Shown: positions 26,819-36,876, counted from the first letter of the stretch. The stretch is DNA of 64,000 bases from Planobispora longispora (GCF_016863135.1 NZ_BOOH01000016.1:1-64000); one strand, 5' to 3'. Translations and numbers: made by a program. Notes: generated from the sequence alone by a model not told the origin.

Positions 26819-28313
26819 GGGTCACGCTCCCCTCTGCCACGTCGAACCATGCCCCGGCCAGCTCCGTCGGAACATCGCCGGGGACCGCGGCGGTGATCAG
26901 CACCTGCTCGGCGGAGGAGACGAACTCGGCGAGGCGGCGGCGGCGCTGGGTGTCCAGCTCCGCGAAGACGTCGTCGAGGATCAGCACCGGATCGCCGCCG
27001 TCGGCCCGGAGCAGCTCGTAGGCGGCCAGCCGGAGCGCCAGGGCGAACGACCACGACTCGCCGTGGCTGGCGTAGCCCCGGGCGGGCAGCTCCCCCAGGC
27101 CGAGGAAGAGGTCGTCGCGGTGCGGGCCGACGAGGGTGACGCCTCGCTCCAGCTCGGCGCTCCTGACCTCCAGCAGGGCCGCCCGCAGCGCCTGCTCGAT
27201 CGCGCCGCGGTCGACCACGCTCTGACCGGCCGCGGGATGCGCGTCCTGGCCCACCGCGGGATGCGCGCTCTGACCGGCCGCGGATTGCGTGTCCCGGTCC
27301 GCCGCGGGATGCGCCTTGTGAGCCGCCGTGCCCTGAGCCGCCGCGGGCCGCGCGGTCGTGCCCCGCCCCGCGGTTCCGTGCTCCGCCATGACGCTCCGGG
27401 CGCCGGCGTCGCGCCCGTTCGCGCTCTCGCCGACCGGGCCGCGGGCGGGCTGCTCCTCCGTCGCCTGTCCACCGGCTGTGGAAACACCGGCTGTGGAACC
27501 AGGAGCCGGAGGGACGTCGTCCGGGGAGACGCCCTCCGGGGAGACGCCGTCCCCGCCTGTGGACAACGTGCCGCGGTATTCGAGGCTCGCCGGGGCCGAG
27601 CCGGGCGCGAGCGAGGCGTAGGCCGCGGCGACCAGCGGGCGCAGCGCCTCGACCAGCTCCAGCCGGGCCGCCAGCAACTCCGCGCCCTGCCTGGCCAGGT
27701 GGGCGTCCCACACCTCCAGCGTGCTCAGCACGTCTCCGGCTCCGGCCGCGGCGAACCCCGCGTCGTTCTCCGCCCGCCGCCCGCTCCGGCTTCCCCGCCG
27801 GGCCTGGGCGGCCGTGCGCAGCAGGGCGCCGCGCTGCTTGAGCACCCGGTCGTAGTCGGCGCGGACCCCGGCGAACCTGGGGGCCCTGGCCACCAGCAGG
27901 TCGTCCAGGAAGCGGCGCCGCTCGGAGGGGTCGCCCTTGACCAGGGCGAGGTCCTCGGGGGCGAACAGCACGGTGCGCAGGAGCCCGATGACGTCACGCG
28001 GCCGGGACATCGGCGAGCGGTTCAGCCTGGCCCGGTTGGCCCTGCCGGGGTTGATCTCCAGCTCGACCAGGGCCCGGCGGTCGTCGCGCACGACCACCGA
28101 GCGCACGATGGCCCGCGACGCGCCGTGCCGTACCAGCGGGGCGTCGGTGGCGACGCGGTGGCTCGACTGCGTCGCCACGTAGCCCAGCGCCTCGACCAGA
28201 TTGGTCTTGCCCTGCCCGTTGGGCCCCACGAAGGCCGTGACGCCCGGCTCCAGGCCGAGGTCGACGGTGTCGTATGACCGGAAGTCGGTGAGCGAGAGAT
28301 GGGCTACATGCAC
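26808..28313 (-). CDS. recF: DNA replication/repair protein RecF with a large low-complexity insertion
   Basis: 501 residues versus the usual 370-380. Walker A GPNGQGKT (residues 30-37), the ABC-type signature region near 418-430 ([13 protein letters not shown]) and Walker [14 protein letters not shown] (442-454) are intact. The excess lies in about residues 252-368 (27209-27560): Pro/Ser-rich, then near-repeats such as [15 protein letters not shown]. The insertion sits in the coiled-coil arm region before [15 protein letters not shown]. RecF loads RecA at gaps with RecO/RecR. Frame and codon bias hold throughout, so it is not a pseudogene. Confidence 0.95.
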   Translation of the reverse strand: MHVAHLSLTDFRSYDTVDLGLEPGVTAFVGPNGQGKTNLVEALGYVATQSSHRVATDAPLVRHGASRAIVRSVVVRDDRRALVELEINPGRANRARLNRSPMSRPRDVIGLLRTVLFAPEDLALVKGDPSERRRFLDDLLVARAPRFAGVRADYDRVLKQRGALLRTAAQARRGSRSGRRAENDAGFAAAGAGDVLSTLEVWDAHLARQGAELLAARLELVEALRPLVAAAYASLAPGSAPASLEYRGTLSTGGDGVSPEGVSPDDVPPAPGSTAGVSTAGGQATEEQPARGPVGESANGRDAGARSVMAEHGTAGRGTTARPAAAQGTAAHKAHPAADRDTQSAAGQSAHPAVGQDAHPAAGQSVVDRGAIEQALRAALLEVRSAELERGVTLVGPHRDDLFLGLGELPARGYASHGESWSFALALRLAAYELLRADGGDPVLILDDVFAELDTQRRRRLAEFVSSAEQVLITAAVPGDVPTELAGAWFDVAEGSVTRVR

Positions 28314-28572
28314 CCCGTTACGTTATTACCTTCCCGCGCATCCGGGGCGGTCGAAGCCGTCCCTCCCCACCCCGTGGACAGTCTCCGGAGCTCGCGCGGG
28401 GGAGCCGGCGCGGGGCGGGTTGTGCGCACAGCCTGTGGAGGGGCCGTGTCCGTACGGCCCGCGCCTGTGGACGACGCGCGGGCCCGGACCGTACGGGGAC
28501 CGCGGCGAGGACCCGCTGCGAGGACCGCCCCGTGCGAGGACGGCTCGGCGGTCCCGGCGGTCTCGACGCGGG

Positions 28573-29517
28573 TTACTGGGCGGCCTCGACCGGCGGGACG
28601 ACGTCCGCGCCCGGGGAGTCGGCGCCCTTCTCCACCTCTCCCGCCTTGGAGGCGATGGCGTGCCCGCCGAACTGGTTGCGCAGGGCCGCCACGACCTTCA
28701 TGGCCGGCGAGTCGTCCTGGCGCGAGGCGAACCGGGCGTACAGCGCGGCGGTGATGACCGGCAGCGGGACCGCGTGGTCCACCGCCGCCTGCACGGTCCA
28801 CCGGCCCTCGCCCGAGTCCTGAGCGTAGCCGCGCAGCTCCGACAGGTCGGGGTCTTCCTCCAGCGCGCGGACCATCAGGTCCAGCAGCCAGGAGCGGATC
28901 ACCGTGCCGTGCCGCCAGCTCTTGAACGCCCCGGCCACGTCGGTCACGACGTCGGAGGCCTCGAGCAGCTCCCAGCCCTCGGCGAAGGCCTGCATCATGC
29001 CGTACTCGATGCCGTTGTGGACCATCTTGGCGAAGTGGCCCGCGCCGATCTGGCCCGCGTGGACGAAACCGTCCTCGCCCTCGGGCTTGAGGGTCTGGAA
29101 GATCGGCATGAGCCGCTGGATGTCGGCGTCGTTGCCGCCGACCATCAGCGCGTAGCCGTTCTCCAGTCCCCAGACGCCGCCGCTCACGCCGCAGTCGACG
29201 AAGCCGATGCCACGGGCGGCGAGCTCCGCGCCGTGCTTCTGGTCGTCCACATAGTGCGAGTTGCCGCCGTCGATCACGATGTCCCCGTCGGACAGCAGCT
29301 GCCCGAGCTCCTCGACGGTCGCCTGGGTCGGCGCGCCGGCGGGGACCATGACCCACACCGCGCGCGGCGCCTCGAGCCGCTCCACCAGTTCCTTCAGGCT
29401 CGCGACGTCGCTGACCGCCGGGTCCCGGTCGTAGCCCACGACGTCGTGGCCGCCGCGGCGCAGGCGCTCGGCCATGTTGCCGCCCATCTTGCCCAGCCCG
29501 ACCATGCCGATCTGCAT
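28573..29517 (-). CDS. gnd: 6-phosphogluconate dehydrogenase, decarboxylating (YqeC/Gnd II type)
   Basis: 314 residues. NAD(P)-binding GLGKMGGNMA at the start, DGGNSHYVDDQKHG and VSGGVWGLENGYALM (substrate phosphate site), and KMVHNGIEYGMMQAFAEG with the catalytic Lys. The shorter (about 300 aa) subfamily is typical next to recF in actinobacteria. It oxidises 6-phosphogluconate to ribulose 5-phosphate. ATG 29517 has GAAGGGGGTG upstream; the longer frame start at 29550 would overlap the neighbouring gene. Confidence 0.93.
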   Translation of the reverse strand: MQIGMVGLGKMGGNMAERLRRGGHDVVGYDRDPAVSDVASLKELVERLEAPRAVWVMVPAGAPTQATVEELGQLLSDGDIVIDGGNSHYVDDQKHGAELAARGIGFVDCGVSGGVWGLENGYALMVGGNDADIQRLMPIFQTLKPEGEDGFVHAGQIGAGHFAKMVHNGIEYGMMQAFAEGWELLEASDVVTDVAGAFKSWRHGTVIRSWLLDLMVRALEEDPDLSELRGYAQDSGEGRWTVQAAVDHAVPLPVITAALYARFASRQDDSPAMKVVAALRNQFGGHAIASKAGEVEKGADSPGADVVPPVEAAQ

Positions 29518-29542
29518 TCGAGCACCCCCTTCAGGGTTTCCA

Positions 29543-30283
29543 TCATCCACCCGGTGCCAGCCGGGCCCGCGCGAGCCTCACCAGCTCGGCGTTCCCCGCT
29601 ACGGGGCCGCCCACAGGGCTGTGGAGGACGTCCTCCAGCCCGATGCGCGTGGCCAGCCCCAGCCGTCCGGCCTCATCCACAAGTACCCATGTCGGGGCGT
29701 GCTCACCATGAAGCAGCCGTGGACCGGGAACGGCCAGCTCGTCGAGCCGGTCGAGCACGGCGTGCGCGCGGGCCACGGCGGTCTCCTCCGCGCCGCCGAT
29801 GATCTCCACGAGCACCCGGACGCACTCCAGGCCGGTCGCGGCCAGCGCCTCGGCGTCCGTCACGGACCAGACTCCGGCCTCGACCCCCACGCCGAGCCGC
29901 CGAAGATCTTCCCACATGCCGGGGAAGTCCGGTTCCGAGAGGTTGACCGAGGCGAAGTCCGGCCGCTCCTCCGCAGGCAGGACGGCCCAGCCGCGCACCT
30001 CCCGGCGCCGCGCCTGCACATCCCCGCCGGTTATCCACAGCCCTGTGCTCACTCCGACGGGAAGCCCCGGCGCGGCCCGCCGTACCGCGCCGACGGCGGC
30101 CCCGATGCGGGCCGCGCTGAGGGACTCCCTGCCCGCCTCGTCGCGCGGATGGATGTGCACGGCTCCCGCACCGGCCTCACGCGCCTCACGGGCCGCCTCA
30201 GCGAGCTCCAGGGGCGTCAGAGGGAGCGCGGGATGCTCACCCGGTTCCCTGCTCCCGTTGAGGCACGCCTTGATCAAGATCAT
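29543..30283 (-). CDS. BKACE family protein (3-keto-5-aminohexanoate cleavage type, DUF849)
   Basis: 246 residues, TIM-barrel fold. MILIKACLNGSREPGEHP, the zinc ligand motif VHIHPRD (about 42-48), a second His in HGEHAPTW (about 194-201) and the Glu of GLWITGG-type strand are as in BKACE enzymes, which condense beta-keto acids with acetyl-CoA. Slightly short for the family (usually 270-310), so its substrate pocket may be reduced. Same strand and 26 nt upstream of gnd, likely one transcript. Confidence 0.82.
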   Translation of the reverse strand: MILIKACLNGSREPGEHPALPLTPLELAEAAREAREAGAGAVHIHPRDEAGRESLSAARIGAAVGAVRRAAPGLPVGVSTGLWITGGDVQARRREVRGWAVLPAEERPDFASVNLSEPDFPGMWEDLRRLGVGVEAGVWSVTDAEALAATGLECVRVLVEIIGGAEETAVARAHAVLDRLDELAVPGPRLLHGEHAPTWVLVDEAGRLGLATRIGLEDVLHSPVGGPVAGNAELVRLARARLAPGG

Positions 30284-30339
30284 GTCCGCTCCCGTCTCCG
30301 CGAGGACCGACGGGGATCATGGTCTCAGGGGGCTCTGTC

Positions 30340-30373
30340 GGCGTCCCCGGCGGCTCACCGCCCCGGGGACGCC
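30340..30373. terminator. Hairpin terminator downstream of dnaN
   Basis: Perfect 11-bp arms GGCGTCCCCGG and CCGGGGACGCC with a 12-base loop, immediately after the dnaN stop (30379) on the minus strand. It has no T run, as is common in high-GC actinobacteria. Confidence 0.7.
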
Positions 30374-30378
30374 CGTCT

Positions 30379-31518
30379 TCAGTTCGACAGCCGGATCGGC
30401 ATGATCAGGTAGCGGTAGTCGGGGGCGCCGCCGTCCTCGGCGGGCTTGCCGCCGGTGAGGATGGCGGGCTTGGTGGAGGTGGTCATCTGCAGGCGGGCCA
30501 CGTCGGAGTCGATCGCCCCCAGGCCCTCCAGCAGGAACTGGTGGTTGAAGGCGATGTTGATGTCGTCGCCCTCGAAGTCCACCGGCAGGACTTCCACAGC
30601 CTGTGCCTCGTCGCCGCTGCCGGCCTCCAGGACGACCTCGCCGTCGCGGAACGCCAGCCGGACCGGGGTGTTGCGCTCGGCGACCAGGGCCACGCGCTTG
30701 ACCGCCTCGACGAAGCTGCCCACGGGCAGGTCCGCGCGGGCGGAGAACTCGGTGGGCAGCAGCGAGCGGTACTTGGGGAACTCGGGGTCGAGCAGCCGGG
30801 TGGTGGTGCGCCGCCCGGCGCTGGAGAAGCCGATCATCCCCTCACCGGTGCCGCCGACGGAGCTCAGCGCGATCTCGACCTCGGCGCCGGTCGCGCCCAT
30901 GGCCTTCGCGGCGTCGGCGAGGGTCTTGCCGGGGATCATGGCGATCGCCGAGATGTCCGCCTGCTCCGGCTGCCACTTCAGCTCCCGTACGGCCAGGCGG
31001 TAGCGGTCGGTGGCGGCGAGGGTCACGGTGTCGCCCTCGATCTCCATGCGCACGCCGGTGAGCATGGGGAGGGTGTCGTCCTTGCCCGCGGCGACCGCGA
31101 CCTGGCCGACCGCCGAGGCGAACACGTCGCTGCCGACCTTCCCCGCGGCCGGGGGCATCGCCGGCAGGGAGGGATAGTCCTCCACAGGCATGATGGGGAG
31201 AGTGAACCGGGCGCTGCCGCAGGTGACGATGGCGCGGGCCCCCTCCACCACGAAATCCACAGGCTGTGCGGGGAGCGCCCGGGTGATCTCGGCGAGGAGC
31301 TTGCCGGAGACGAGCGTCACGCCCGCCTCACCCGTCTGCGGTTCGAGGGTCACCTCCGCGGAGACCTCGTAGTCGAAACCGGAGAGCTTGAGCTGACCGC
31401 TCTCCGTGACCTCCAGTCGCATGCCGGCCAGCACCGGCACGGAGGGACGCGCCGGCAGGCTGCGTGCCGTCCATGCGACCGCCTCTGCGAGTACGTCTCG
31501 GTCGACCCGGAACATCAC
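30379..31518 (-). CDS. dnaN: DNA polymerase III beta subunit (sliding clamp)
   Basis: 379 residues, three repeated clamp domains; ends with YRYLIMPIRLSN, the usual clamp C-terminus. Begins FRVDRDVLAEAVAWTARSLP. GTG 31518 is favoured because GGAGG lies nine bases upstream; ATG 31515 directly follows and is equally possible. Located after the oriC region and dnaA in the standard order. Confidence 0.97.
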   Translation of the reverse strand: MMFRVDRDVLAEAVAWTARSLPARPSVPVLAGMRLEVTESGQLKLSGFDYEVSAEVTLEPQTGEAGVTLVSGKLLAEITRALPAQPVDFVVEGARAIVTCGSARFTLPIMPVEDYPSLPAMPPAAGKVGSDVFASAVGQVAVAAGKDDTLPMLTGVRMEIEGDTVTLAATDRYRLAVRELKWQPEQADISAIAMIPGKTLADAAKAMGATGAEVEIALSSVGGTGEGMIGFSSAGRRTTTRLLDPEFPKYRSLLPTEFSARADLPVGSFVEAVKRVALVAERNTPVRLAFRDGEVVLEAGSGDEAQAVEVLPVDFEGDDINIAFNHQFLLEGLGAIDSDVARLQMTTSTKPAILTGGKPAEDGGAPDYRYLIMPIRLSN

Positions 31519-32108
31519 GTGGATCTGCCTCCTGTGTGTCGAGCGCTGTCCGCTCGGTGCCTTCGGTGCCTTGGGTTCAAGTGTTCACTGTCCCGCACAT
31601 GCGCTCCCCCGGAACCCTTCTATGGGGTTTGAGTTTTCCCTTGAGAGATAAGTGGGGTCATCACAGTAGGGGGTGTGGAAACTGTGGAGGACCGCTGTTT
31701 CCGCAGTTCAGTTGCTGTTTTTTCATCCACCGGGGTTGTGGGCGAAGGATGTGGGTAACCCGTGCGCCTGGGGATGACGGAACTGTACCCACAGGCCGTC
31801 CCCAGATCTTGGGTCTGCCGTCCCCAGCTTCCCGGTGGTTATCCACGATGTTTCCACAGCTTATCCACGGGGTAGGAGTCCGTTTTGTGCCTGGGGAAAA
31901 CTGTGCGCACAGGGCGTCCACAAGTTGTCCACGAGTTACTAACAGGTTCTCCCCAGGTTCTCCCCAGACTTGTCCACATCTGCTGAAAACCCTTCACGTT
32001 CCCCGATCGCGTTTTTGATCATGATCGGGGCCCGACAGACCTCTTATCACGCCCCCGCGATTGATCCACAAGGTTTTCCACAGGCTGTGCATCGTCTGAG
32101 GAAAAGGC
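31519..32108. other. oriC: Origin of replication region (oriC) with DnaA boxes, between dnaN and dnaA
   Basis: 590 bp without a gene. DnaA-box-like 9-mers: TTACCCACA (minus, 31750-31758), TTATCCACG (31839-31847), GTTTCCACA (31850-31858), TTATCCACG (31861-31869), TTGTCCACG (31925-31933), TTGTCCACA (31970-31978), TGATCCACA (32062-32070) and TTTTCCACA (32074-32082), most in one orientation. An AT-richer segment (31980-32050) contains CCCCGATC and GATCGGGG arms around TTTTTGATCAT and could be the unwinding element. This is the usual actinobacterial oriC position. Confidence 0.88.
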
Positions 32109-33908
32109 TCATCCGCCGCGTGACTGCTGCTTGATCCTGGTCGTCAGCTCGTTGACCTGGTTGTAGATCGAGCGACGCTCGGCCATGAGCGACCGGATCT
32201 TCCGGTCGGCGTGCATGACCGTGGTGTGGTCGCGGCCGCCGAACTGCTGGCCGATCTTCGGCAGCGACATGTCGGTGAGCTCCCGGCACAGATACATCGC
32301 GATCTGCCGGGCGGTGACCAGGACCCGCGAGCGGGAGGTGCCGCACAGGTCCTCGATCGACAGGCCGAAGTAGGTCGCCGTCGAGGCCATGATGCTCGCG
32401 ATGGTGATCTCCGAGTCGGCGTCCTCGGTGATCAGGTCCTTCAGCACGACCTCGGTCAGCTGCAGGTCCACCGACTGCCGGTTCAGGCTGGCGAACGCCG
32501 TCACCCGGATCAGCGCGCCCTCCAGCTCGCGGATGTTGGTGGAGATGCGGCTGGCGATGTACTCCAGCACCTCGGGCGGGGCGGCCAGCCCCTCCTGGAT
32601 CGCCTTCTTGCGCAGGATCGCGATGCGCGTCTCCAGCTCGGGCGGCTGGACGTCGGTGATCAGGCCCCACTCGAACCGGTTGCGCAGCCGGTCCTCCAGG
32701 GTGATCAGCTGCTTGGGCGCCCGGTCGCTGGAGATGACGATCTGCTTGTTGGCGTTGTGCAGCGTGTTGAAGGTGTGGAAGAACTCCTCCTGCGTCTGCT
32801 CCTTGCCCTCCAGGAACTGGATGTCGTCCACCAGCAGGATGTCCACAGCCCGGTAGCGGCCCCGGAAGTTGTCGGCCTTGTGGTCGCGGATGGAGTTGAT
32901 GAAGTCGTTGGTGAACTCCTCCGAGCTGACGTATCTCACCCGCGCGCCGTCGTAGAGGCTCTGCGCGTAGTGGCCGATCGCGTGCAGCAGGTGCGTCTTG
33001 CCCAGGCCGGAGTCGCCGTAGATGAACAGCGGGTTGTACGCCTTGGCCGGCGCCTCGGCCACCGCGACCGCGGCGGCGTGCGCGAAGCGGTTGCTGGAGC
33101 CGATGACGAACGTCTCGAAGGTGTACTTCGGATTCAGCCGCCCGGGCTCCTTCGCCGTACGGCCGCCGCCGCTCGGGCGGGAGTCCCACCTGTTCTGCGG
33201 GGGCGCGGGGGCCGGGCTCGGCGCCGGACGGTCGAAGCCGTCGTTCTCGGGACGGGGCGGAGGGGGCTGAGGGGTGTATCCGCTCCGGCCGTAGCCGGGG
33301 TTCTGCTCGGCCGGGGACTGACCCGCGGGGGACTCCGCCGGGAGGTACGGCTGCCCGGGCTCCTCGGCGCGGGGGTAAGGATAGGCGAACTGCTGGCCCT
33401 GTGACTGGCGCTGTGGATATTCGGTGGACGGAGGGCCCGCGGGAGCGGGGTGGGGATAGCCCGACGGGATGCCGGAAGCACCGGGGGATTGGGGAATTCC
33501 CTGCTGGCCATAGCCCTGCTGGGCTCCGTCGCCCTGTGGATAATCCACCTGGGGAAGCGGCGGGGTCTGGGGATAATTCGGCTGCGGAGCCTGTGGAGAA
33601 GCCTGTGGATAAGGCTTCGACCTGGGGGTCCCCCCCTGCTCGGAACGGGCCGCCGAAGGATCCACCATCACCGCGAACCGGATGGGACGGCCGAGCTCCT
33701 GGGAGAGCGCATGGGTCACCAGGGGACGGAGCTTGTTGTCCAGGACATCCCTGGCGAAATCGCTCGGAGCGGCCAGCACGATGGTGTCGTTCATCAACCC
33801 GAAGGGCCGGGTCATACCGAGCCAGGCGCGGTGAACCGGCGGAACACCCTCATTGAGGGAGTTCTCCAGCACCCGTGCCCAGACCGCGCCGAGATCCATC
33901 TCATCCAC
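32109..33908 (-). CDS. dnaA: Chromosomal replication initiator DnaA
   Basis: 599 residues. Domain I 1-85; a very long domain II linker (about 90-255) rich in Pro/Gln/Tyr with many YPQ and PQ repeats; AAA+ domain III with Walker A GDSGLGKT (298-305), Walker [15 protein letters not shown] and sensor/Arg-finger [11 protein letters not shown]; domain IV with the DnaA signature [20 protein letters not shown] and [11 protein letters not shown]. Streptomyces DnaA has a comparably long linker. GTG 33908 follows GGAGGAGG by ten bases; ATG 33899 is an alternative. Confidence 0.97.
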   Translation of the reverse strand: MDEMDLGAVWARVLENSLNEGVPPVHRAWLGMTRPFGLMNDTIVLAAPSDFARDVLDNKLRPLVTHALSQELGRPIRFAVMVDPSAARSEQGGTPRSKPYPQASPQAPQPNYPQTPPLPQVDYPQGDGAQQGYGQQGIPQSPGASGIPSGYPHPAPAGPPSTEYPQRQSQGQQFAYPYPRAEEPGQPYLPAESPAGQSPAEQNPGYGRSGYTPQPPPPRPENDGFDRPAPSPAPAPPQNRWDSRPSGGGRTAKEPGRLNPKYTFETFVIGSSNRFAHAAAVAVAEAPAKAYNPLFIYGDSGLGKTHLLHAIGHYAQSLYDGARVRYVSSEEFTNDFINSIRDHKADNFRGRYRAVDILLVDDIQFLEGKEQTQEEFFHTFNTLHNANKQIVISSDRAPKQLITLEDRLRNRFEWGLITDVQPPELETRIAILRKKAIQEGLAAPPEVLEYIASRISTNIRELEGALIRVTAFASLNRQSVDLQLTEVVLKDLITEDADSEITIASIMASTATYFGLSIEDLCGTSRSRVLVTARQIAMYLCRELTDMSLPKIGQQFGGRDHTTVMHADRKIRSLMAERRSIYNQVNELTTRIKQQSRGG

Positions 33909-34320
33909 GGCTCGGCTTCCTCCTCCCGGCGGGGCCCCCGTACAAGCTCACCGCGCTGCCTTCGCACTTATCCACACCGATGGCCGCCGAGCGCATCGGA
34001 CTCTCTCGTTGTCCACAGATCGGTGCCGGGCGCGAGGCCACTGGCACCGGCCTCGAAATCCACATCGGATCCACAGGCTGTACACAGCCCCGTACTGACC
34101 GCCAAGTCCTTGTTCCGGCAGTGGAGAGATGGTTCGAAGCGCCGACAGTAGCCCGTGTCCACAGCTGTGTACAAGACGTTGTCCACAGCCTAGTGGCAGT
34201 GCGAGGGGGGCTGGGCGCACATCCTGTGGACAAAGTTACGCGGTGGATAACCGCCCTGTGGAACAGTGGATAACCTGAGTGCCGCGGTTCCCGGTTTGAC
34301 CTGGGACGCGTCCTCCCCGT
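33909..34320. promoter_or_regulatory. Second DnaA-box cluster, between dnaA and rpmH
   Basis: Perfect boxes TTATCCACA (33968-33976) and TTGTCCACA (34009-34017 and 34179-34187, and inverted at 34225-34233), plus GTGTCCACA (34155-34163) and inverted TTATCCAC-type copies at 34242-34250 and 34265-34273. This region holds the dnaA promoter, so the boxes probably serve autoregulation, and may add to origin function. No gene seen in it. Confidence 0.8.
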
Positions 34321-34325
34321 AACGT
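34296..34325 (+). promoter_or_regulatory. Candidate rpmH promoter
   Basis: TTGACC (34296-34301), 18-bp spacer, TAACGT (34320-34325), about 110 bp upstream of the rpmH GTG. Good match to the vegetative consensus. Confidence 0.55.
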
Positions 34326-34437
34326 ACGACGGTCGGCTTGCCACGCGACGGCTATTTCGCATGCCTCGCATCCGGCAAGTCAGCCACTGTCGAGCGTCCC
34401 CATGTGCTGGGGATGAGCCTCAAGCCTGGAGCCACTC

Positions 34438-34575
34438 GTGAGCAAGCGTACTTTCCAGCCGAACAACCGCCGCCGCGCGAAGACCCACGGCTTCCGGCTG
34501 CGTATGCGCACCCGCGCCGGCCGCGCCATCCTGGCCGCCCGTCGTCGCAAGGGCCGCGCCGAGCTCTCCGCCTGA
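34438..34575 (+). CDS. rpmH: 50S ribosomal protein L34
   Basis: 45 residues: (V)[19 protein letters not shown], then [16 protein letters not shown] and a tail ending GRAELSA; the normal length and sequence of bacterial L34. GTG start at 34438. First gene of the conserved rpmH-rnpA-yidD-yidC-khpB-rsmG cluster reading away from dnaA. Confidence 0.97.
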   Translation: MSKRTFQPNNRRRAKTHGFRLRMRTRAGRAILAARRRKGRAELSA

Positions 34576-34690
34576 CGCGTCATCCACCGTGCCCGGCCCC
34601 GTGCCGGGCCGGGCAGCGGCGTCCCTTCGCCCGTCGGCCACGCTGTCGGCGGGCGAAAGCCGTACCTGCCCAGGGTCGGAAGGTCCTCTC

Positions 34691-35077
34691 GTGCTGCCGT
34701 CCGGATCCCGCATGCGCCGGGGCGAGGATTTCGCCGACGCGGTCAGGAAGGGCGGTCGCGCCGGCCGTCCCACCCTGGTCGCGCACCTTCGCGTGCCCGC
34801 AGAACCTGCTGTGACGGACGACCCGCCCCTGGTGGGATTCGTCGTGAGCCGTGCCGTCGGCGGCGCGGTGATCCGCAATCAGGTCAAACGCCGGCTGAGA
34901 CACCTGATGCGGGAACGCCTTGATCGGCTTCCGCGGGGTAGCCTGCTGGTTGTACGCGCCAATCCACCGGCCGCGTCCGCGCGAAGCGAGCGCCTTGCCG
35001 CCGAACTCGACGTCGCGCTGGATCGTTTACTCAGGCGGCGAGAGTCCCCCAAGACTCGCATGGACGGACGACGATGA
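34691..35077 (+). CDS. rnpA: Ribonuclease P protein component
   Basis: 128 residues from GTG 34691. The RNase P protein signature is clear: [26 protein letters not shown] (RNR motif that contacts the RNA). It matures tRNA 5' ends with the rnpB RNA. The frame stays open upstream to 34589 but that part is not conserved-looking, and [13 protein letters not shown] is the usual N-terminus. Its last codons overlap the yidD start. Confidence 0.93.
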   Translation: MLPSGSRMRRGEDFADAVRKGGRAGRPTLVAHLRVPAEPAVTDDPPLVGFVVSRAVGGAVIRNQVKRRLRHLMRERLDRLPRGSLLVVRANPPAASARSERLAAELDVALDRLLRRRESPKTRMDGRR

Positions 35078-35352
35078 CGGCGCAGCAGACCGCCGGGAGC
35101 TCCCCGGCAGCCAGGGCCCTGATGGCTCCCATCCGGTTCTACCGGGCGTTCGTGAGCCCCCTGCTGGGCCCCCGTTGCCGTTTCCACCCCTCGTGCAGCG
35201 CCTACGGCCTTGAGGCGATCGCCGTCCACGGCGCGCTGCGCGGCATATGGCTGACGATCCGGAGAATCGGGCGTTGCCACCCATTCCATCCCGGAGGTTT
35301 AGACCCGGTGCCCCCACGCCCGGTCCGGTCCCACGAAACGCAAGGGAGCTAG
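35074..35352 (+). CDS. yidD: Membrane protein insertion efficiency factor YidD
   Basis: 92 residues. The family hallmark [20 protein letters not shown] with two of its cysteines and the later RCHPFHPGG are present. ATG 35074 overlaps the rnpA stop by ATGA. It assists YidC-dependent insertion at the membrane. Confidence 0.95.
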   Translation: MTAQQTAGSSPAARALMAPIRFYRAFVSPLLGPRCRFHPSCSAYGLEAIAVHGALRGIWLTIRRIGRCHPFHPGGLDPVPPRPVRSHETQGS

Positions 35353-35356
35353 CTCG

Positions 35357-36313
35357 GTGGAGCTGTCCTGGCTCAACTGGCTCTATACGGCCGTTGCGCA
35401 AGTCATCACCTGGATTCATGCGGGATACAGCACTTTCATCCCGCGAGACAGCGGGCTCAACTGGGCGCTGACCATCATCACGCTGACCGTGCTGATGCGA
35501 ATCCTGATCTTCCCGCTCTTCCTCAAGCAGATGCGCTCGTCGAAGAAGATGCAGGAGCTCGCGCCCAAGGTGCAGGAGCTGCGCAAGCGCTACAAGAACG
35601 ACAAGCAGCGCATGAACCAGGAGGTCATGGCGCTGTACCAGGGGGCGGGGGCCAACCCGCTCGGCGGCTGTCTGCCGATCCTGGCGCAGTTCCCGATCTT
35701 CATCTCGATGTTCACCGTGCTGCAGGCGATGGCGGCCGGCCAGCCGAAGTTCGGCATGTCCCAGGACCTGGTGAACGACGCCCGGGCGGCGCACATCTTC
35801 GGCGCCCCGCTTCCGGCGACGTTCTTCACCAGCTCGGCCGACATCGTCGAGCTCGGCGCCGACGCGGTCCTGGCCAAAGTCGTCATCGGGATCTTCGTGG
35901 CGGTCAGCTCGCTGACCACCTTCCTCACCGTCCGGCAGAGCGTGACCCGCTCGATGGCGCAGATGCCGGACAACCCGATGGCGCAGCAGCAGAAGATCCT
36001 GATGTACATCTCGCCGCTGTTCGCGATCTTCTCGCTCAACTTCCCTCTCGGTCTCGTCCTCTACTGGGTCACCACCAACCTGTGGACGCTCGGCCAGCAG
36101 CACTGGTTCTACAGCCGCAACCCCGCGCCGGTGGTCGACGCCAAGGGCAACGTGGTCACTCCCGCGCCCAAGCCCGGCCTGATGAGCAAGCTGAAGAAGA
36201 CCGCTCCCGAGCCTGAGGCTCCGCCCGAGCCGCCGGGACCCAAGGTCGTCCGCCGGCAGGACCACCTGGCCCGCCAGCCCCGCAGCAAGCGCCCGGGCGG
36301 AAAGAAGCCCTGA
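35357..36313 (+). CDS. yidC: Membrane protein insertase YidC
   Basis: 318 residues of the Gram-positive type without the large periplasmic domain. Five transmembrane helices; the hydrophilic groove Arg is in ILIFPLFLKQMRSSKKMQEL (first loop coiled-coil follows). GANPLGGCLPILAQFPIFI is the highly conserved helix 2-3 region. The C-terminus is basic and Pro-rich (KRPGGKKP), suiting ribosome binding. GTG 35357, four nt after yidD. Confidence 0.96.
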   Translation: MELSWLNWLYTAVAQVITWIHAGYSTFIPRDSGLNWALTIITLTVLMRILIFPLFLKQMRSSKKMQELAPKVQELRKRYKNDKQRMNQEVMALYQGAGANPLGGCLPILAQFPIFISMFTVLQAMAAGQPKFGMSQDLVNDARAAHIFGAPLPATFFTSSADIVELGADAVLAKVVIGIFVAVSSLTTFLTVRQSVTRSMAQMPDNPMAQQQKILMYISPLFAIFSLNFPLGLVLYWVTTNLWTLGQQHWFYSRNPAPVVDAKGNVVTPAPKPGLMSKLKKTAPEPEAPPEPPGPKVVRRQDHLARQPRSKRPGGKKP

Positions 36314-36348
36314 ATTCCCATCCCGACAGCACGAAGGAGTGGCTGGAC

Positions 36349-36849
36349 GTGTCCGAGGCCCAGCAGGAGACCGCGACCAAGACGGCTCCCGATCTCTCAG
36401 CCCTGGAGCAGGAGGGTGAGATCGCAGCGGACTACCTCGAGGGTCTGCTCGACATCGCCGACATCGACGGCGACATCGACATGGACGTCGAGGGCGACCG
36501 CGCCGTCGTGTCGGTGGTCGACGTCAAGGGCGTCGACCTGGTGGGCGCCAACGGCGAGGTCCTGGAGGCCCTCCAGGAGCTCACCCGTCTCGCCGTCCAC
36601 CGCCAGACGGGTGAGCGCTCCCGCCTCATGCTCGACATCGCCGGCTACCGCGAGCGCCGCCGGACCGAGCTCAAGGAGCTCGGCGCCAAGGTGGCCGCGG
36701 ACGTCAAGCGCTCCGGCGAGCCCAAGGCGCTGCGTCCGATGACCCCCTTCGAGCGCAAGATCGTGCACGACGCCGTCGCGGCCGCGGGCCTGCGGAGCGA
36801 GTCCGAGGGCGAGGAGCCCCGCCGCTTCGTGGTCGTCCTCCCCGCGTAG
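36349..36849 (+). CDS. khpB: KhpB/Jag RNA-binding protein (KH-R3H)
   Basis: 166 residues: acidic N-terminus, KH-II domain (about 30-100, VVDVKGVDLVGANGEVLEAL with the GxxG-like loop) and R3H domain (about 105-160: LRPMTPFERKIVHDAV, then the arginines before the C-terminus). It lacks the N-terminal Jag_N domain, as usual in actinobacteria. Probably binds small or messenger RNAs with KhpA. GTG 36349 with GAAGGAG 13 bases upstream. Confidence 0.93.
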   Translation: MSEAQQETATKTAPDLSALEQEGEIAADYLEGLLDIADIDGDIDMDVEGDRAVVSVVDVKGVDLVGANGEVLEALQELTRLAVHRQTGERSRLMLDIAGYRERRRTELKELGAKVAADVKRSGEPKALRPMTPFERKIVHDAVAAAGLRSESEGEEPRRFVVVLPA

Positions 36850-36876
36850 CGGCGACGCCGTACGGCGAGCGGACCG

